In this document: piece after piece, positions 45,808 to 56,914 of the stretch
Position numbering within the stretch: position 1 is the first letter of the stretch
Layout: each line of letters starts with the position of its first letter
Assembly (NCBI RefSeq): GCF_003573695.1
Contig: NC_039367.1
Location: 32,388,442 to 32,452,441, forward strand
Reading direction: 5' to 3'
DNA from: Papaver somniferum
Lineage: Eukaryota; Streptophyta; Magnoliopsida; Ranunculales; Papaveraceae
Length of the DNA stretch: 64,000 nucleotides
Made by a program: the position numbers and the translations under genes
Notes under the pieces: generated by a model
What the model was told of the DNA's origin: nothing
The model's database searches: none
Seen by the model: only the letters and a program-made list of their open reading frames with translations

Positions 45808-47043
45808 TGAAAATGCGGGGGTCTAACAACCACACCCAACAATTCGTTCAGAAATCTGAGAGGACTTACTCCAATACACAATCTAGAGAATCGACTAGGC
45901 ATTCAGACTCAATCTAGAATAAAGTATATCAAAGAGTTTAATATCTCTAACTCTTAATTCAATCCAGAATCAGCAAATAAAAATCTGCAAGCCCGATTGA
46001 GTATATGAGGATTAACTTGAACGATACCAAAGACCAATGTTCAAGTGTCAATCAATGTAAATCAATTACCCAAGGTTGGATATTCTAATTGATTGATCTT
46101 AACATACAACCGGTGATATTTCAATTGTATAACAAAATAAAATGCGGAAAATAAAAATAACACAGACACCAGAATTTTGTTAACGAGGAAACCGCAAATG
46201 CAGAAAAACCCCGGCACTTAGTCCGGATTGAACACCACACTGTATTAAGCCGCTACATATACTAGCGTACTACGAATTAACTTCATACTTGACCTTAAGT
46301 GAACCCTAATCAATCTCACACTGATTCAAGGTACAGTTGCGCTCCTTGCGTCTTTGATCCCAGCAGGATACTACGCACTAGATTCCCTTAGCTAATCTCA
46401 CCCACAACTAAGAGTTACTACGACCAAAAGTCGAAGACTTGATAAACAAATCTGTCTCACACAAAAAAGTCTATAGGATTGAATAAATCTGTCTCCCACA
46501 GAAATACCCAAGAGTTTTTGTTCCGTCTTTTGATAAATCAAAGTTAACAGGAACCAATTGATAACCCGAACTTATATTCCCGATGAACAACCTAGAATTA
46601 TCAATCACCCCACAATAAACTTAATCGACTAGCGAAACAAGTTATTGTGGAATCACAAACGATGAGACGAAGTTGTTTGTGATTACTTTTCTATCTTGCC
46701 CATCGGAGATATAAAATCTCGAGCCAATTATTTCAATTGTACTCAACACGATAGAAACAACAAGATCAGATCACGCAACTACAAAGATAATAGTTGGATC
46801 TGGCTTCACAATCCCAATGAAGTCTTCAAGTGGTTAACCTACAGGGTCTCGAGAAGAAACCTAAGGTTAAAGGAGAATCTACTCTAGTTATGAAACTAGT
46901 AACACACACGAGGTGTGGGGATTAGGTTTCCCAGTTTCTAGAGTTCTCCTTTATATAGTTTTCAAATCAGGGTTTGCAATCCAAGTTACCTTGGTAACAA
47001 AGCATTCAGTATTCACCGTTAGATGAAAAACCTGATTCAACCA
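45808..47043 (-). mobile_element. 5' LTR of the SIRE-like element, truncated
   Basis: Matches 39999-41233 of the other LTR closely, from TGAAAATGCGGGGGTCTAAC to AACCTGATTCAACCA, then stops. The missing 1.3 kb is the U3 part. The break coincides with the start of the G2 LTR. Confidence 0.9.
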
Positions 47044-49242
47044 CGAATATGGGGTTTGCGTCGATACGACAAAGGTTATGAATGATTATACTATACAAAT
47101 AAGATTAAAATGCAATTAGAAGGCACTAGGGCAGTTGAATCCACTGCTTAACCTATAGTAGATGATTCAGTTATCGAAATTGCTCTTGTCCTTTTAACGA
47201 ACAACGATGAAGATTCGATTCTGCCGCATATTCAAGGTGATCTGAAGATGGATAATTAATCACAACTAAAGTATTCATCCTAAGCATTAATTGTATGATT
47301 AAAGCACAACTAATCAAAAGATAAATCGATTCATTTAAGCATGAGTTACAGCACAACAACATAGAATTGTTCCAACTACCTAGGTTTCATATAACAAACC
47401 AGGTGAAAGTACTATGTTGTAGTACAAAGATTAAATCTACCCTTAAGCAATTAAGCACAACAAGAACAAATTCATAACCAAAATTATCTGATGTTAGGTT
47501 AAGATTTTCATCTAAGCCGTAGAAAAGATGTTTAGAACATAATACAAAATGAAATTAAATCTAATTTACTACTTCTAGTTGCTCCGGCTAATCCGGGCAT
47601 GAATATTTTCATTTACAAACCCTTCTTTATTTATACAAAAGTTCTCATTAATTATCAATCAATCCCCATAGTCAACAATTACAAGAACAGAAATTACATA
47701 TTTGGTATGACTACTCACATCTGCAGAAGAATTGAAAGTACACAGCCACCTTACACGCCGCCTGAATTTGTCTCCATGTCTTCAAAAATAGTTTCAGACA
47801 TCATGCTGCTAATAGTAACAGTGAATGGAAGGTGATAAAGTTGACGAGTCTTGTAGAGAGAATCAGTCAACATATCATCCTTTTACTGACTAAGCCATCA
47901 TATTTCCATCAATTTCTTGTTTCTGCTGCTGGTATTTGAAGGAACATCTATTTCAGACGGATCTTGTCAATTCAGTCACTCCTGAGAACCAGTTAGTCGT
48001 ATAATTATTGAACAGTCATAGCCTAGGGCTAGGTTGAAACGAGTACAACAATCTAAGAGATAGAAACTTAACATCTAATCCGACTGAGCAAAGATGGAGA
48101 TTGAGGTATGGGCTTGACAGATAGAAAAATAATGTGGCATAGAGTGATCGATGTTGAGTACTGAAAACTGACAGGGAGATGAAGCTGGTTGTCGATGAGA
48201 TTGGGGTAGAGAGTAAGGTTTTTGGAAATACAAACGGAGATGGATAAGGGAAAGTGAAAACAGGGGATACTTGGATGTTGTACATACACATCTAGCCTAG
48301 GTGTTTTCCTTTGGCTATTTTCTGAACTGAAGCACCACGTTGAACCCATCACCAGAATTTGACTCATTTGATGCGCCATCAGATCTTTCACGGTCATTAT
48401 CTCTGGATCACACCGTTGCTCCCTTATTCACCATTTACTCAACCACCTATAACATAGTGCAAAATGAGATTATTCCAATAAAATTGCTCTTTAACAGACA
48501 TATGCGCAAAATAAAAGATTTGTCATAAAATGGAACATTTAAGTACTTGGGACCAAGGTTTGAAAAACGGGTCACAGGTCGGGTCACGGGCATAGGACGT
48601 GACCGTTATAACGTGTTTTGACGGCTGTGAGCACGTTTCAGGCAAAAAACGCGTTGTTTAGGAAAAAAACGCGTTTATTTTGACGTTTTTCTGAAATAAC
48701 GGGTGTGATAACGGCTAAATAGAAAAAATAAATAAATTATAATCTGAATTTCCTATGCAACGGTTTTAACATGCGTGAAAACGGTTATATCGGGTCTAAA
48801 TAACGTTGTTACTGCGTTTTTTTTATTTTATTTGTTTATTCCTTTATTTTAATTTTTTTTAATTGTAATTCTTAATCTTTTATTTTATAAATAAAAAATT
48901 GGTTAAAATAATATTTTTATATTCTTTTTCTCTAAAAGACGGATATAACGGGTGTGAAAACGGAAAAAGCAGTCTAAAAAACTTATGTTAAAATGTTATT
49001 TAGACGAAAAAAACGTAAAAATTGATTTTAGAAAAACGGTTATCACATACGTGAAAACGGATATAACAGGTCTAAATAACTCCGTGTTATTTAGACATGT
49101 GTGTCAGTGACCCTCACGGGCACGCTACATAGGCGTGACCGTTTTAACGACCGTTTTCTCGGAAAAAACGGTCGTTTTTCAAACCTTGCTTGGGACACAA
49201 TAAATGTCTCTAAAATTATCTACAAATATGCATTATTAGACA
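47044..49242 (-). mobile_element. 3' LTR of Athila-like Gypsy element G2
   Basis: The upper edge is fixed by the purine tract and the start TGTCTAATAATGC (minus strand, 49242). The lower edge is taken as the break in the SIRE-like LTR. Like the G1 LTR it is non-coding with many short AT-rich words. The only copy is in this window, so its length cannot be checked. A hAT MITE is inserted in it. Confidence 0.6.
48554..49188. mobile_element. hAT-type MITE with perfect 16-bp TIRs
   Basis: CAAGGTTTGAAAAACG at 48554-48569 and its exact reverse complement at 49173-49188 bound a 635-bp element. CTTGGGAC is found on both sides (48546-48553 and 49189-49196), a perfect 8-bp target duplication typical of hAT. 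The interior has no frame but repeats AACGGGTGTGATAACGG, AAAACGGATATAACGGG and similar words in both orientations. It would need a transposase encoded elsewhere. Confidence 0.93.
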
Positions 49243-49262
49243 CGTATCACACCCCCAAACCT
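49243..49262 (-). promoter_or_regulatory. G2 polypurine tract
   Basis: The minus strand reads GGTTTGGGGGTGTGATACG directly before the LTR start, corresponding to the G1 tract at 10869. Confidence 0.7.
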
Positions 49263-49908
49263 GAATTTTGCTCGTCCGCTAGAAAAACAAAAAAAAACTA
49301 AAGAAATCCTACATACACCACTGTCGTTGGTCTCTCGATTGCATTTAGCGAATGCAATAAGCCTTTTAAACCACTAAGTATCCATAGTGGACGAGTTGAA
49401 GTCTCGTGAGGGCTTGCTTAGAACATTACCCACAAAGTTCTAGGACAAAATATAAGCTCAGATTCCATTAAAGTGATATATGCATTCATTTTTAGCTCAC
49501 ATCAATTGGATATGTCAATCTAGATTTCGAAGGCACAATTCTAGCACTGAAACAACTAAGGACATGTGATAAGAGTGTAAAGTGAATCTAACTTAGACAT
49601 GTATAGAGAATGATTTACTCTAGGAACTTATGACTTCCAATTACTAAGGGATAGTTTTTAGGCTAAGAACTGAATTCAAAGCCAAGCTAGCTGTCCGGAT
49701 ATACGAAAATTGTGAATGTTCAAAATGAGAGTTGGTGATATTTCAGTTTACCCGCGTTGTACATCGATGGCATACACCCTCCTTGCTTATTACAAGACTA
49801 TTTACAACATATAACAAAAAGGAACATTGACTGCATGTTTACATTCATAACTAAAGAGAAACTATTCAATGGTTTGATACAAACGACAAATAACAACTCA
49901 TTTCAGCT

Positions 49909-50043
49909 TTTTTTTTTTTTTTTTGAGATAGCTTCAAGAACAGAACAGTAATGCGATGACATAACATTTTTGACTTATTCTCTTTTTTTTGAGATAACTT
50001 CAAGAACAAAACAGTAATGCGATGACATAACATTTTTGACTTA
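49909..50043. repeat. 66-bp direct duplication
   Basis: GAGATARCTTCAAGAACARA followed by ACAGTAATGCGATGACATAA starts at 49925 and 49991; each copy is preceded by a T run. Confidence 0.93.
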
Positions 50044-50491
50044 TGAACATAAAGAAAAAAATAAAATAAATTTACATGACACATTTCGCAAGAGGTAGCC
50101 CTTTTCGATGCACCTGGTCAAATTCAATGGTTGCTTTTCTTAATTATTATCCTCCAAATTCTATCCCAGCCAACCAAAGAACAAGCTAGTCAAGTCTCAT
50201 TCAGTATTCTAGATTATTGACAGCCTACTTAACCTATGAAACACCGACGCTATACACGCTTGGTCGATCGTGCATGTGCAAATTTTCTATATCACATGTG
50301 AATTGGGCTAGAATCAGGGGTGCCTCTAGACTAAGAATCATAAGATATTACATATGCAGACACCACAAATCAAGGTAGATGAGCTCAACAATTTATTCAT
50401 TTTTTTTTCTTTTTAACATGGCAGAATTCAGTTAAAATTATATCACGGTGACAACCATATGGTATCTACTTTTCACCCCCAAACCTAAACT

Positions 50492-50511
50492 AAACATTGT
50501 CCTCAATGTTT
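50492..50511 (-). other. Conserved stem-loop with AGGA loop (G2 copy)
   Basis: The minus strand reads AAACATTG-AGGA-CAATGTTT, an 8-bp perfect stem, followed by AGTTTAGGTTTGGGGGTG. Compared with G1 the outer pairs differ on both arms while pairing is kept. Confidence 0.75.
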
Positions 50512-50894
50512 CTAAAGATAAACAAAATTATAATTGCAACATACCATGTGAACCACGCTAAGTGGACAAAGGGAAAGAGATTACCGAATATCAGTGAAAG
50601 CAAGTTTTGAACTCTATTATTTAATGCTAAAACCCAACAGGAACTCAGCTGAAATCACATTGGATTAGCACATTTATATACAGGAAAAGAAAATTAAATC
50701 GACTCAAGAGAGAAATTGTGATATTACCTACTAAATTATATATAAAGAAAATTCGTCATATATATACAACCTAAAAAGTTGATGATCAACCCAGAAAACA
50801 AACATGCAGAAATATTGACAGCCTCAAGCATATACAACATTCCAAGATAATTAAGACTGCAAATATTAATGACCTACCCCCAAACCTGAAATTT

Positions 50895-51173
50895 TCAACA
50901 GATGTGCTTTTTGGACACAAAATCTAGCAATCTTAGGGGTGCATCATACACAAGGTCTAATTCGAATTGGACTTTGTTAGGGACGGGCAGAGATACACAT
51001 TCCAATTGTGGCTTCTCAAAGGTATTATACTTAGATGCAAAATGGTCCAAGAGGACTTGAGAAGCACACGGATCTAACCCAAGGCTTGGAGCTGTCCACA
51101 AAGTGGGTTTGACAACCTCTCGGTCGACATTAAGACAAATAAAATACAGTTCCTTCGGACCTGACTCTAGCAA
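50895..51173 (-). CDS. Accessory ORF fragment of G2, function unknown
   Basis: A 92-codon open frame on the minus strand: YFICLNVDREVVKPTLWTAP, SLGLDPCASQVLLDHFASKY, PQLECVSLPVPNKVQFELD, ending FVSKKHIC. The wording is protein-like and recalls an extra reading frame that I have seen next to plant Gypsy elements, outside gag-pol, but I cannot name a function. It lies directly upstream of another purine tract (minus strand GGTTTGGGGGTAGG, near 50880). The upstream continuation is broken at about 51175. Confidence 0.5.
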   Translation of the reverse strand: MLESGPKELYFICLNVDREVVKPTLWTAPSLGLDPCASQVLLDHFASKYNTFEKPQLECVSLPVPNKVQFELDLVYDAPLRLLDFVSKKHIC

Positions 51174-51507
51174 GTAAGCAATTAAACTACCTTTTTTCGA
51201 CGCTCAATTTAACTTCTGGCATGAGAACTTGAGATGAAGTAACAACACTTGAGATGGAGTAACAAATATACCTATATATGCAATTAGTGAATAAGGCGGA
51301 CGAATGACCTGCTCGAGATATCCTTTGACTATCTTTCTGACCCACTTCGAGCAGTCGAAATTGAACCAAGAATCGAGTTTACTCTACAACAATCGCCGTA
51401 CTCTCTCTTCACGATTGGACTGGTCTTTGGTGCGAAAGGTTGACCGCATCTGAGTTCCAATAGTCACCAGATTCATATGAGCTACATGGGAGTAGGCAAT
51501 AATCTTC

Positions 51508-51837
51508 TTAAGATCGATCTGTCTTGAAGTGGTCGAGGAAGTATATATTATAGCAATCATGTTGTGACTTAAGTAGAGAATCAGATCTGTCTAAGTTATT
51601 TTCATATGTATCATTACACGATTCAACTCTCCCTAAGTCAGAAACAGGTACAAGATCATGCTCATGTTCATTAAATAAATCAACAAGCCCCAATTAAGAT
51701 TCAGAAGAAGCAGCATATTGCGACCTAGGCAGGGAATCATACACATTACAGTTATTTTCATGCATAAGATCATTAGTGTCAACAGATAAGTAAGAGAAGT
51801 ATTGTTTGAGTTTAGTTCTGTTTTCTTTAAGTCTTTG
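51508..51837 (-). pseudogene. Further decayed coding stretch of G2
   Basis: On the minus strand a frame reads through RTKLKQYFSYLSVDTND and YDSLPRSQYAASSES, meets TAA near 51695, then continues LVDLFNEHEHDLVPVSDLGR to a stop at 51508. It is acidic and hydrophilic with no recognised domain. The right end is cut by the neighbouring Copia element, so its start is lost. Confidence 0.4.
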
Positions 51838-51856
51838 ATATCAGATTTTCTACATC

Positions 51857-51868
51857 TGGTATCAGAGC
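51857..51868 (+). promoter_or_regulatory. Primer-binding site of plus-strand Copia element
   Basis: TGGTATCAGAGC, the exact canonical plant Copia site. Only a few bases before it (TTTTCTACA) look like LTR end. The 5' LTR seems to be missing, because G2 coding-like sequence can be followed to about 51837. Confidence 0.85.
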
Positions 51869-51909
51869 ACTGCTATCAGGTTCTAGGAATGTGGGTATGA
51901 GTTGTTAAG

Positions 51910-52838
51910 TTGAAGAAGATGACGAGTTTAAGTTCAATTAAGGTACCTGTGTTTGAAGGTAAAAACTTTGAACACCGGAGGTTGCAGATGGAGAATATTT
52001 TCATATACCAAGAGGTGTGGGATATTGTGAAAGATGGTTATGTAGAACCAGCAGAAGGAGCTGTAGTTGAAGGAGCCGCGCAAACTCTATTGAAAGACAA
52101 CGGAAAGATGAATTCTAAAGCTACATATATTCTTCATCAGGGTATTCATGAATCTCTCATGGATAGAGTTATCTACATCAAAGAAGTTAAAAAAGTATGA
52201 GATGGCTTGATAAGCTATTACACAGGATCTGACAAGGTCAAGAAGGTTAGATAACATACTTTGAAAAGAAAATATGAATTATTACAGATGGAGACAACTG
52301 AAACAATTTCAGAGTTTTTATCAAAGACATTGAATCTTGTCAATGAGATGAAGGCCAATGGTAATACTGTAGAAGACTCAGCCATTGTAGAGAAGATTTT
52401 AAGAAGCTTGCCTGGGAAGTTTGAATCAAAGGTTACTGCTATAGAAGAATGCAACACAGTTGCAACAATGACCATTAATGAGTTGTTGGGTTCATTACAA
52501 GCTTATGAACAAAGATTGTTAGAGAAAATAGATAATGCAAAACAAGTTGAGGAGGCACTTCAGAGTCAAGTTAACTGGAGAAGCAATCAGGGAAAATCTA
52601 ATGCTGGAAACTATCAAGGTACATATAACAATGGAGGGAGACCTAATACTGGAGGTTATCAAGGAAGAAAACCAGTTGATAGATCAAAGGTTCAGTGTTA
52701 TAACTGTGGATATTTTGGGCACTTTGCTCCAGAATGTCCAAAACCTAGAAAGACTACTGAAAATAATTATAAATCAAATTCACATCTAATATTGTTGAAA
52801 GTCAAGAAGAATAAGCAGAAGAGCAGAAGGATGAAAAC
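51910..52838 (+). pseudogene. Plus-strand Copia gag
   Basis: Starts at ATG 51910 (KVPVFEGKNFEHRRLQMENI, ending DIVKDGYVEP), typical of the UBN2-type Copia capsid. An in-frame TGA at about 52198 replaces a Trp codon before DGLISYYTGS, and a TAA follows near 52252. The frame then runs on from KRKYELLQMETTETISEFLS to the zinc knuckle CYNCGYFGHFAPEC at about 52698-52739. A frameshift near 52770 leads into the protease. Confidence 0.9.
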
Positions 52839-53250
52839 ATGTTACTTGCATGTCATACAGCAGATGGACAACCACAACTTAAGTGGTACTTAGATACTGG
52901 TTGTAGCAATCATATGTGTGGCAGAAAATATTTATTTGAAAAGCTTGATGAGTCTGTCAGATCAACAGTAAAGTTTGGCAACAGTTCTACAATTCCATTT
53001 ATGGGAAAAGACAGAATTGGAATAGTTCTTAAGAATGGTTCAAAAGCATATATCATGGATGTGTTTTGTACCAGGTTTACATCAAGACTTGCTGAGTATG
53101 GGCCAACTATTTGAAAGAGGATATTCTATGAATATTTACAATGGTATTTTTTTCATCAGAGATATAAGAAGAAGGTTGATAGAAAAATTACATATGACCA
53201 AAAACAGATTATTTCCTTTGAATATTCAGCATCAAAAGGAAAGTTGATAC
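52839..53250 (+). pseudogene. Plus-strand Copia protease
   Basis: LKWYLDTGCSNHMCG carries the aspartic protease site D-T-G-C (about 52890) and is followed by VKFGNSSTIPFMGKDRIGIV. The frame shifts near 53070 and again reads VPGLHQDLLSMGQLFERGYS in another phase. Confidence 0.88.
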
Positions 53251-54261
53251 AACAGTAGTGTTCATAATGATTCTTGGTTATGGAATAAGAGAATGGGACA
53301 TGTGAAATTTAATAGTTTACAAGCCTTAGCAAAGAATGAGATGATGTCAGGATTACCTTTCATTGAACTTCCAGGATCAAGATATGAAAATTGAATCTTT
53401 GGCAAGCAGCACAGAGATTCATTCCCAGTCAACAAAGCCAGAAGAGCTGATCAACAATTGGAGATTGTTCATAGTGATCTGTGTGGTCCTATTGAAGTAA
53501 CTTCACATGGAGGTAATAACTACTTCATAACTTTCATTGATGGTTTCAGTAGAAAAGCATGGGTATATTTACTTAAACAAAAGAGTGATGCTTTTCATTC
53601 AGTTAGAAGTTTTAAAGCATATGCTGAGAAACAAATTGGTAAGAGCATCAAGATATTAAGAACTGATAGAGGAAAAGAGTATACTGTAGTTGATAAATCC
53701 ATGGAAAAAAATGGTATTCAACGTCAATTGACTGCAAGGTATACACCACAACAAAATGGAGTTGCAGAGAGGAAGAATAGAACCATAATGGAGATGGCAA
53801 GAACTATAAGAAGAACAAAAGATTTACCAAAGAGTTTCTGGGGATATGCAGCCGATACATCAGTTTACTTACTCAACAGATGTCCTACAAATTCTTTGAA
53901 TTATATGACACCAGAAGAAGCGTGGAGAGGTGAAATACCAAGTATAAGACATCTGAAAGTTTTTGGGTGCATTGCATATGCACATATACCTAAAGAACTT
54001 AGAAACAAGTTGGATGACAAAAGTGAAAAGTATATTCTTATTGGTTATAGTTCAGTAACCAAAGGATATAAGTTGTTTAATCCAGAGACGGGAAAAATAA
54101 TTATAAACATAGATGTGATATTTGATGAAGATTCACAATGGAATTGGAATACTGGGTCAACAAACAATGTTGATCTAAATTCTGGGTCAACAAGGAATGT
54201 TGATCGATATACTGGATCAACAAGGAAAGTTGATCCACTGCTGCTGTCAGAACAGTTTTAA
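53251..54261 (+). pseudogene. Plus-strand Copia integrase
   Basis: The GAG-preintegrase region has WNKRMGHVKFNSL (about 53280). In the following Cys motif the first Cys codon is TGA (EN-stop-IFGKQHRDSFP, about 53392). From 53458 a 267-codon open stretch has the catalytic triad in context: VHSDLCGPIE, LRTDRGKEY and NGVAERKNRTI, and continues through the chromodomain-free C-terminus to about 54261. Confidence 0.92.
54151..54240 (+). repeat. In-frame 30-bp tandem repeat in the integrase-RT linker
   Basis: Three units start at 54151, 54181 and 54211, encoding TGSTNNVDLN, SGSTRNVDRY and TGSTRKVDP-. The period is exactly ten codons, so the frame is kept. Confidence 0.93.
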
Positions 54262-55259
54262 TTGTAGTTGAGGAATAAGTACAAACTCAAGAAAATATTG
54301 AAGAACATCATGAAGAAACAAGAACATAAGCAATACCACAACAAGAAACTACAAGACCAAGAAGGAAATATGTTATACATGCTAGGTTGAATGATTATGT
54401 AATATCAAGAGATGGTGAAGATATTGATGAAGATGTGGTGAACTTTGCATTATTTGGAGATTGTGATCCTGTAACTTATGAAGAATCATCAAAAGAACAA
54501 GGTTGGATTCAATCCATCAATGAAGAACTAAAGTCAATTGAGAAGAATGGCACATGGGAATTAAAGAACTTCCACTAGGAAAGAAACCTATTGGTGCTAA
54601 GTGGGTTTATAAAACAAAATACAAGTCAAATGGTGAAATAGATAGACTGAAAGCAAGGTTAGTTGTTAAGGGATATAAACAAAGACAATGATTAGATTAC
54701 TCAGAAGTATTTGCACCAGTTGCAAGACTTGATATAGTAAGAATGATAATTGCTTTAGCTGCACAGAAGCATTGGAAGATTATTCAGATGGATGTTAAGT
54801 CAGCATTCTTGAATGGAGTTTTGGAAGAAGAAGTTTATATTGAACAACCAGCAGGCTACATTATGGAGGGGAAGGAAAATAAAGTATACAAGCTAAACAA
54901 AGCTTTATATGGTTTGAAACAAGCACTAAGAGCTTGGTATACAAGAATAGATTCTTGTTTCATTAAGAAAGGATTTACAAGATGTCCACATGAGCATACT
55001 TTATATTTGAAAGTTGATACTCTTGGCAATCATATTATAGTATGTTTGTATGTGGATGATCTTATTTTCACTGGAAATAGTTGTGACATGATCAATGAAT
55101 TCACAGAGGATATGGTGAAAGAGTTGGAGATGACAGATCTTGGTTTAGTGTCATATTTTCTCGGCATAGAAGTACAACAATCTGAAAGAGGAATTTTTAT
55201 CAATAAGCAAAGATATGCAGAAGGTATACTAAAGCGTTTAAAGATGGATAATTGCAATC
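54262..55259 (+). pseudogene. Plus-strand Copia reverse transcriptase, truncated
   Basis: [33 protein letters not shown] and [32 protein letters not shown] lead into the open stretch QMDVKSAFLNGVLEEEVYIE, KLNKALYGLKQALRAWY and LYVDDLIFTGN, where the catalytic YVDD is intact, then LGLVSYFLGIEVQQSERGIF. The protein stops after LKRLKMDNCN because a Gypsy LTR begins at 55260; RNase H and the 3' LTR are absent. Confidence 0.93.
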
Positions 55260-56720
55260 TGATAGACGCGTTTATGTGTCTAATATGTCTCAATTGTATG
55301 TATTGTTAGTGATCGATTTTGTATTTATCTTGTTATTTTATGTCTTTGTAGGTATTATTAGAGAAATAAGCTCTTGCGGCGAAATTGGCTCGAAAAGTAA
55401 TGTTTTACACCCCACGATAAAGTACTAAAGGCACCCCAGAAATGTGCTAAAAAGCACCCGGAGGAGTTGTTAAAAGCACCAAGAAAAATTAGTATTTCCA
55501 CCCCAAAAATTACTATTTCCACTCCAATTTCTAAAGGGACCCCAGGCATGGATAAAAGGGAGGTCATCTTCTTCCAATATTCAAAATGGAAAAAAGGCGG
55601 GGAAAATGTGTAGCATGCATGCAGATTCTGGGTTTGATTTTTGGGCGATCTAGAAGGAGATTCAATGGCTGATATTTGGTGGGTAGTTGTGATATGACCT
55701 AGTAAACATGTTTTGGGATTTTGGTTCGACTAGAATTGACTGAATGTGGCTGGATAATCCGAGAGAAGCAAACAGAGAAACAGGTACCGAAGAAAGATAT
55801 TCACGGGATTTGGTGAAGATTGAACGTGTTCTGTACGTGTATGGAAGACCCTAACAACCTTTTGGAGCGTGAAGGAGTTAAACATAATAATTTGGAGGCT
55901 TAAAAACGCGTGTAGAGATGAAACATGAAAGAAAATATCCGGAAAATATTTTCTTTCACTGTCGAGTAAATGGGAATTTTTGGGAGTAATTGAGCGAGAT
56001 TCAAAGATATTTAGGTGTATAAATAGGTTGATGGGATGTCCTAGAAGATCTGTCAAGAGTTTGGGGTCGAGAGGAGGGCCAGAGAAGCAGAAATCACGAG
56101 TTTCCCAAACTCGGTTTCTGTTGTTGCTGCTGCTGAAGAACACGAAGAACGAACCGCCCAGAACCGTCGTTCTTCAACAGTGACAGCGACAATAGGGTGA
56201 GGGTCGTATGCGACAGTGACAACAACAGAAACCTTATATTGTTGATTGTAACAATGTTTTGCAACAATTATAAACGTTGCAAGCACCCTATTTTCACCAT
56301 TTTCTTTCCATTTCATCGTTGTGAACCATTTTTGAGCGTTAATAAATTATTTGAGAGCATTTTTACTATGATGAGATAAACCCAAACACTGGGACGACGG
56401 AGGAGGTTGAATTTCATACATGGGTAAATTTATTTTATTCTTTTTTATGACTTTTGCATAAATCTAAAATTGATTTATGATTTGAATTAATTAGTTATCA
56501 TTTCATTTGATGGGTCATGCTTGTTTAAATGTTTGATGTCCCATGCTTAAGTTTTATAACTAATATTTTGTGAATCTACCTTGGGAAAATAAGAGTCCAT
56601 GTTAATTATATTGAGTTTTAATTGTTAAAGAATATATGAATGGACCTTGTGTTGTGAATTCGGCCAAATCCTTAGTCCTAGTACCTCTCGCCCATTGTTA
56701 ATATTTTTGTATATATAATT
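55260..56720 (+). mobile_element. Gypsy LTR A, plus orientation
   Basis: Begins TGATAGACGCGTTTATGTGTC, the same start as LTR B at 58091. TATAAATA at 56018-56025 is its promoter. It contains GAAGAACACGAAGAACGAAC and GCAACAATTATAAACGTTGC, and ends in an AT-rich TATATATAATTTATT stretch near 56720 like the end of LTR B. No primer site follows. It inserted into, or replaced, the end of the Copia RT. Confidence 0.8.
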
Positions 56721-56766
56721 TATTAAATCTAAAATTCCATTTCCTTCAACAGTCTGAAACGAATCC

Positions 56767-56840
56767 CTTACCACTATCACTACAACCATTTAAAAACCCA
56801 TCAATTTTTGAAAATTGATCGGATTTTAGATAGTGGTAAG
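56767..56840. other. Compound inverted repeat between LTR A and A'
   Basis: CTTACCACTATC (56767-56778) pairs perfectly with GATAGTGGTAAG (56829-56840). Between them ATCAATTTT-TG-AAAATTGAT (56800-56819) forms a second perfect stem. It lies at the centre of the inverted LTR pair. Confidence 0.85.
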
Positions 56841-56914
56841 AAAGGTTGTCGTTCACTCGGACTTTGTTGAGTTTTATTTTAGGCTTAAATATAGAAAATA
56901 CTAAAAATAAGAAA

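Larger units (their letters stand above)
49263..50894 (-). other. G2 non-coding 3' region
   Basis: Contains words shared with the G1 3' region (GACGAGTTGAAGTCTCGTGAGGG near 49391, compare 11020-11040), a 66-bp direct duplication (49909-50043) and the conserved stem-loop at 50492-50511. No coding frame is supported. Confidence 0.65.

Noticed and set aside
48016..48397. Minus-strand frames of 91 and 109 codons
   Set aside because: They lie inside the G2 LTR, overlap each other in different frames and show no family resemblance.
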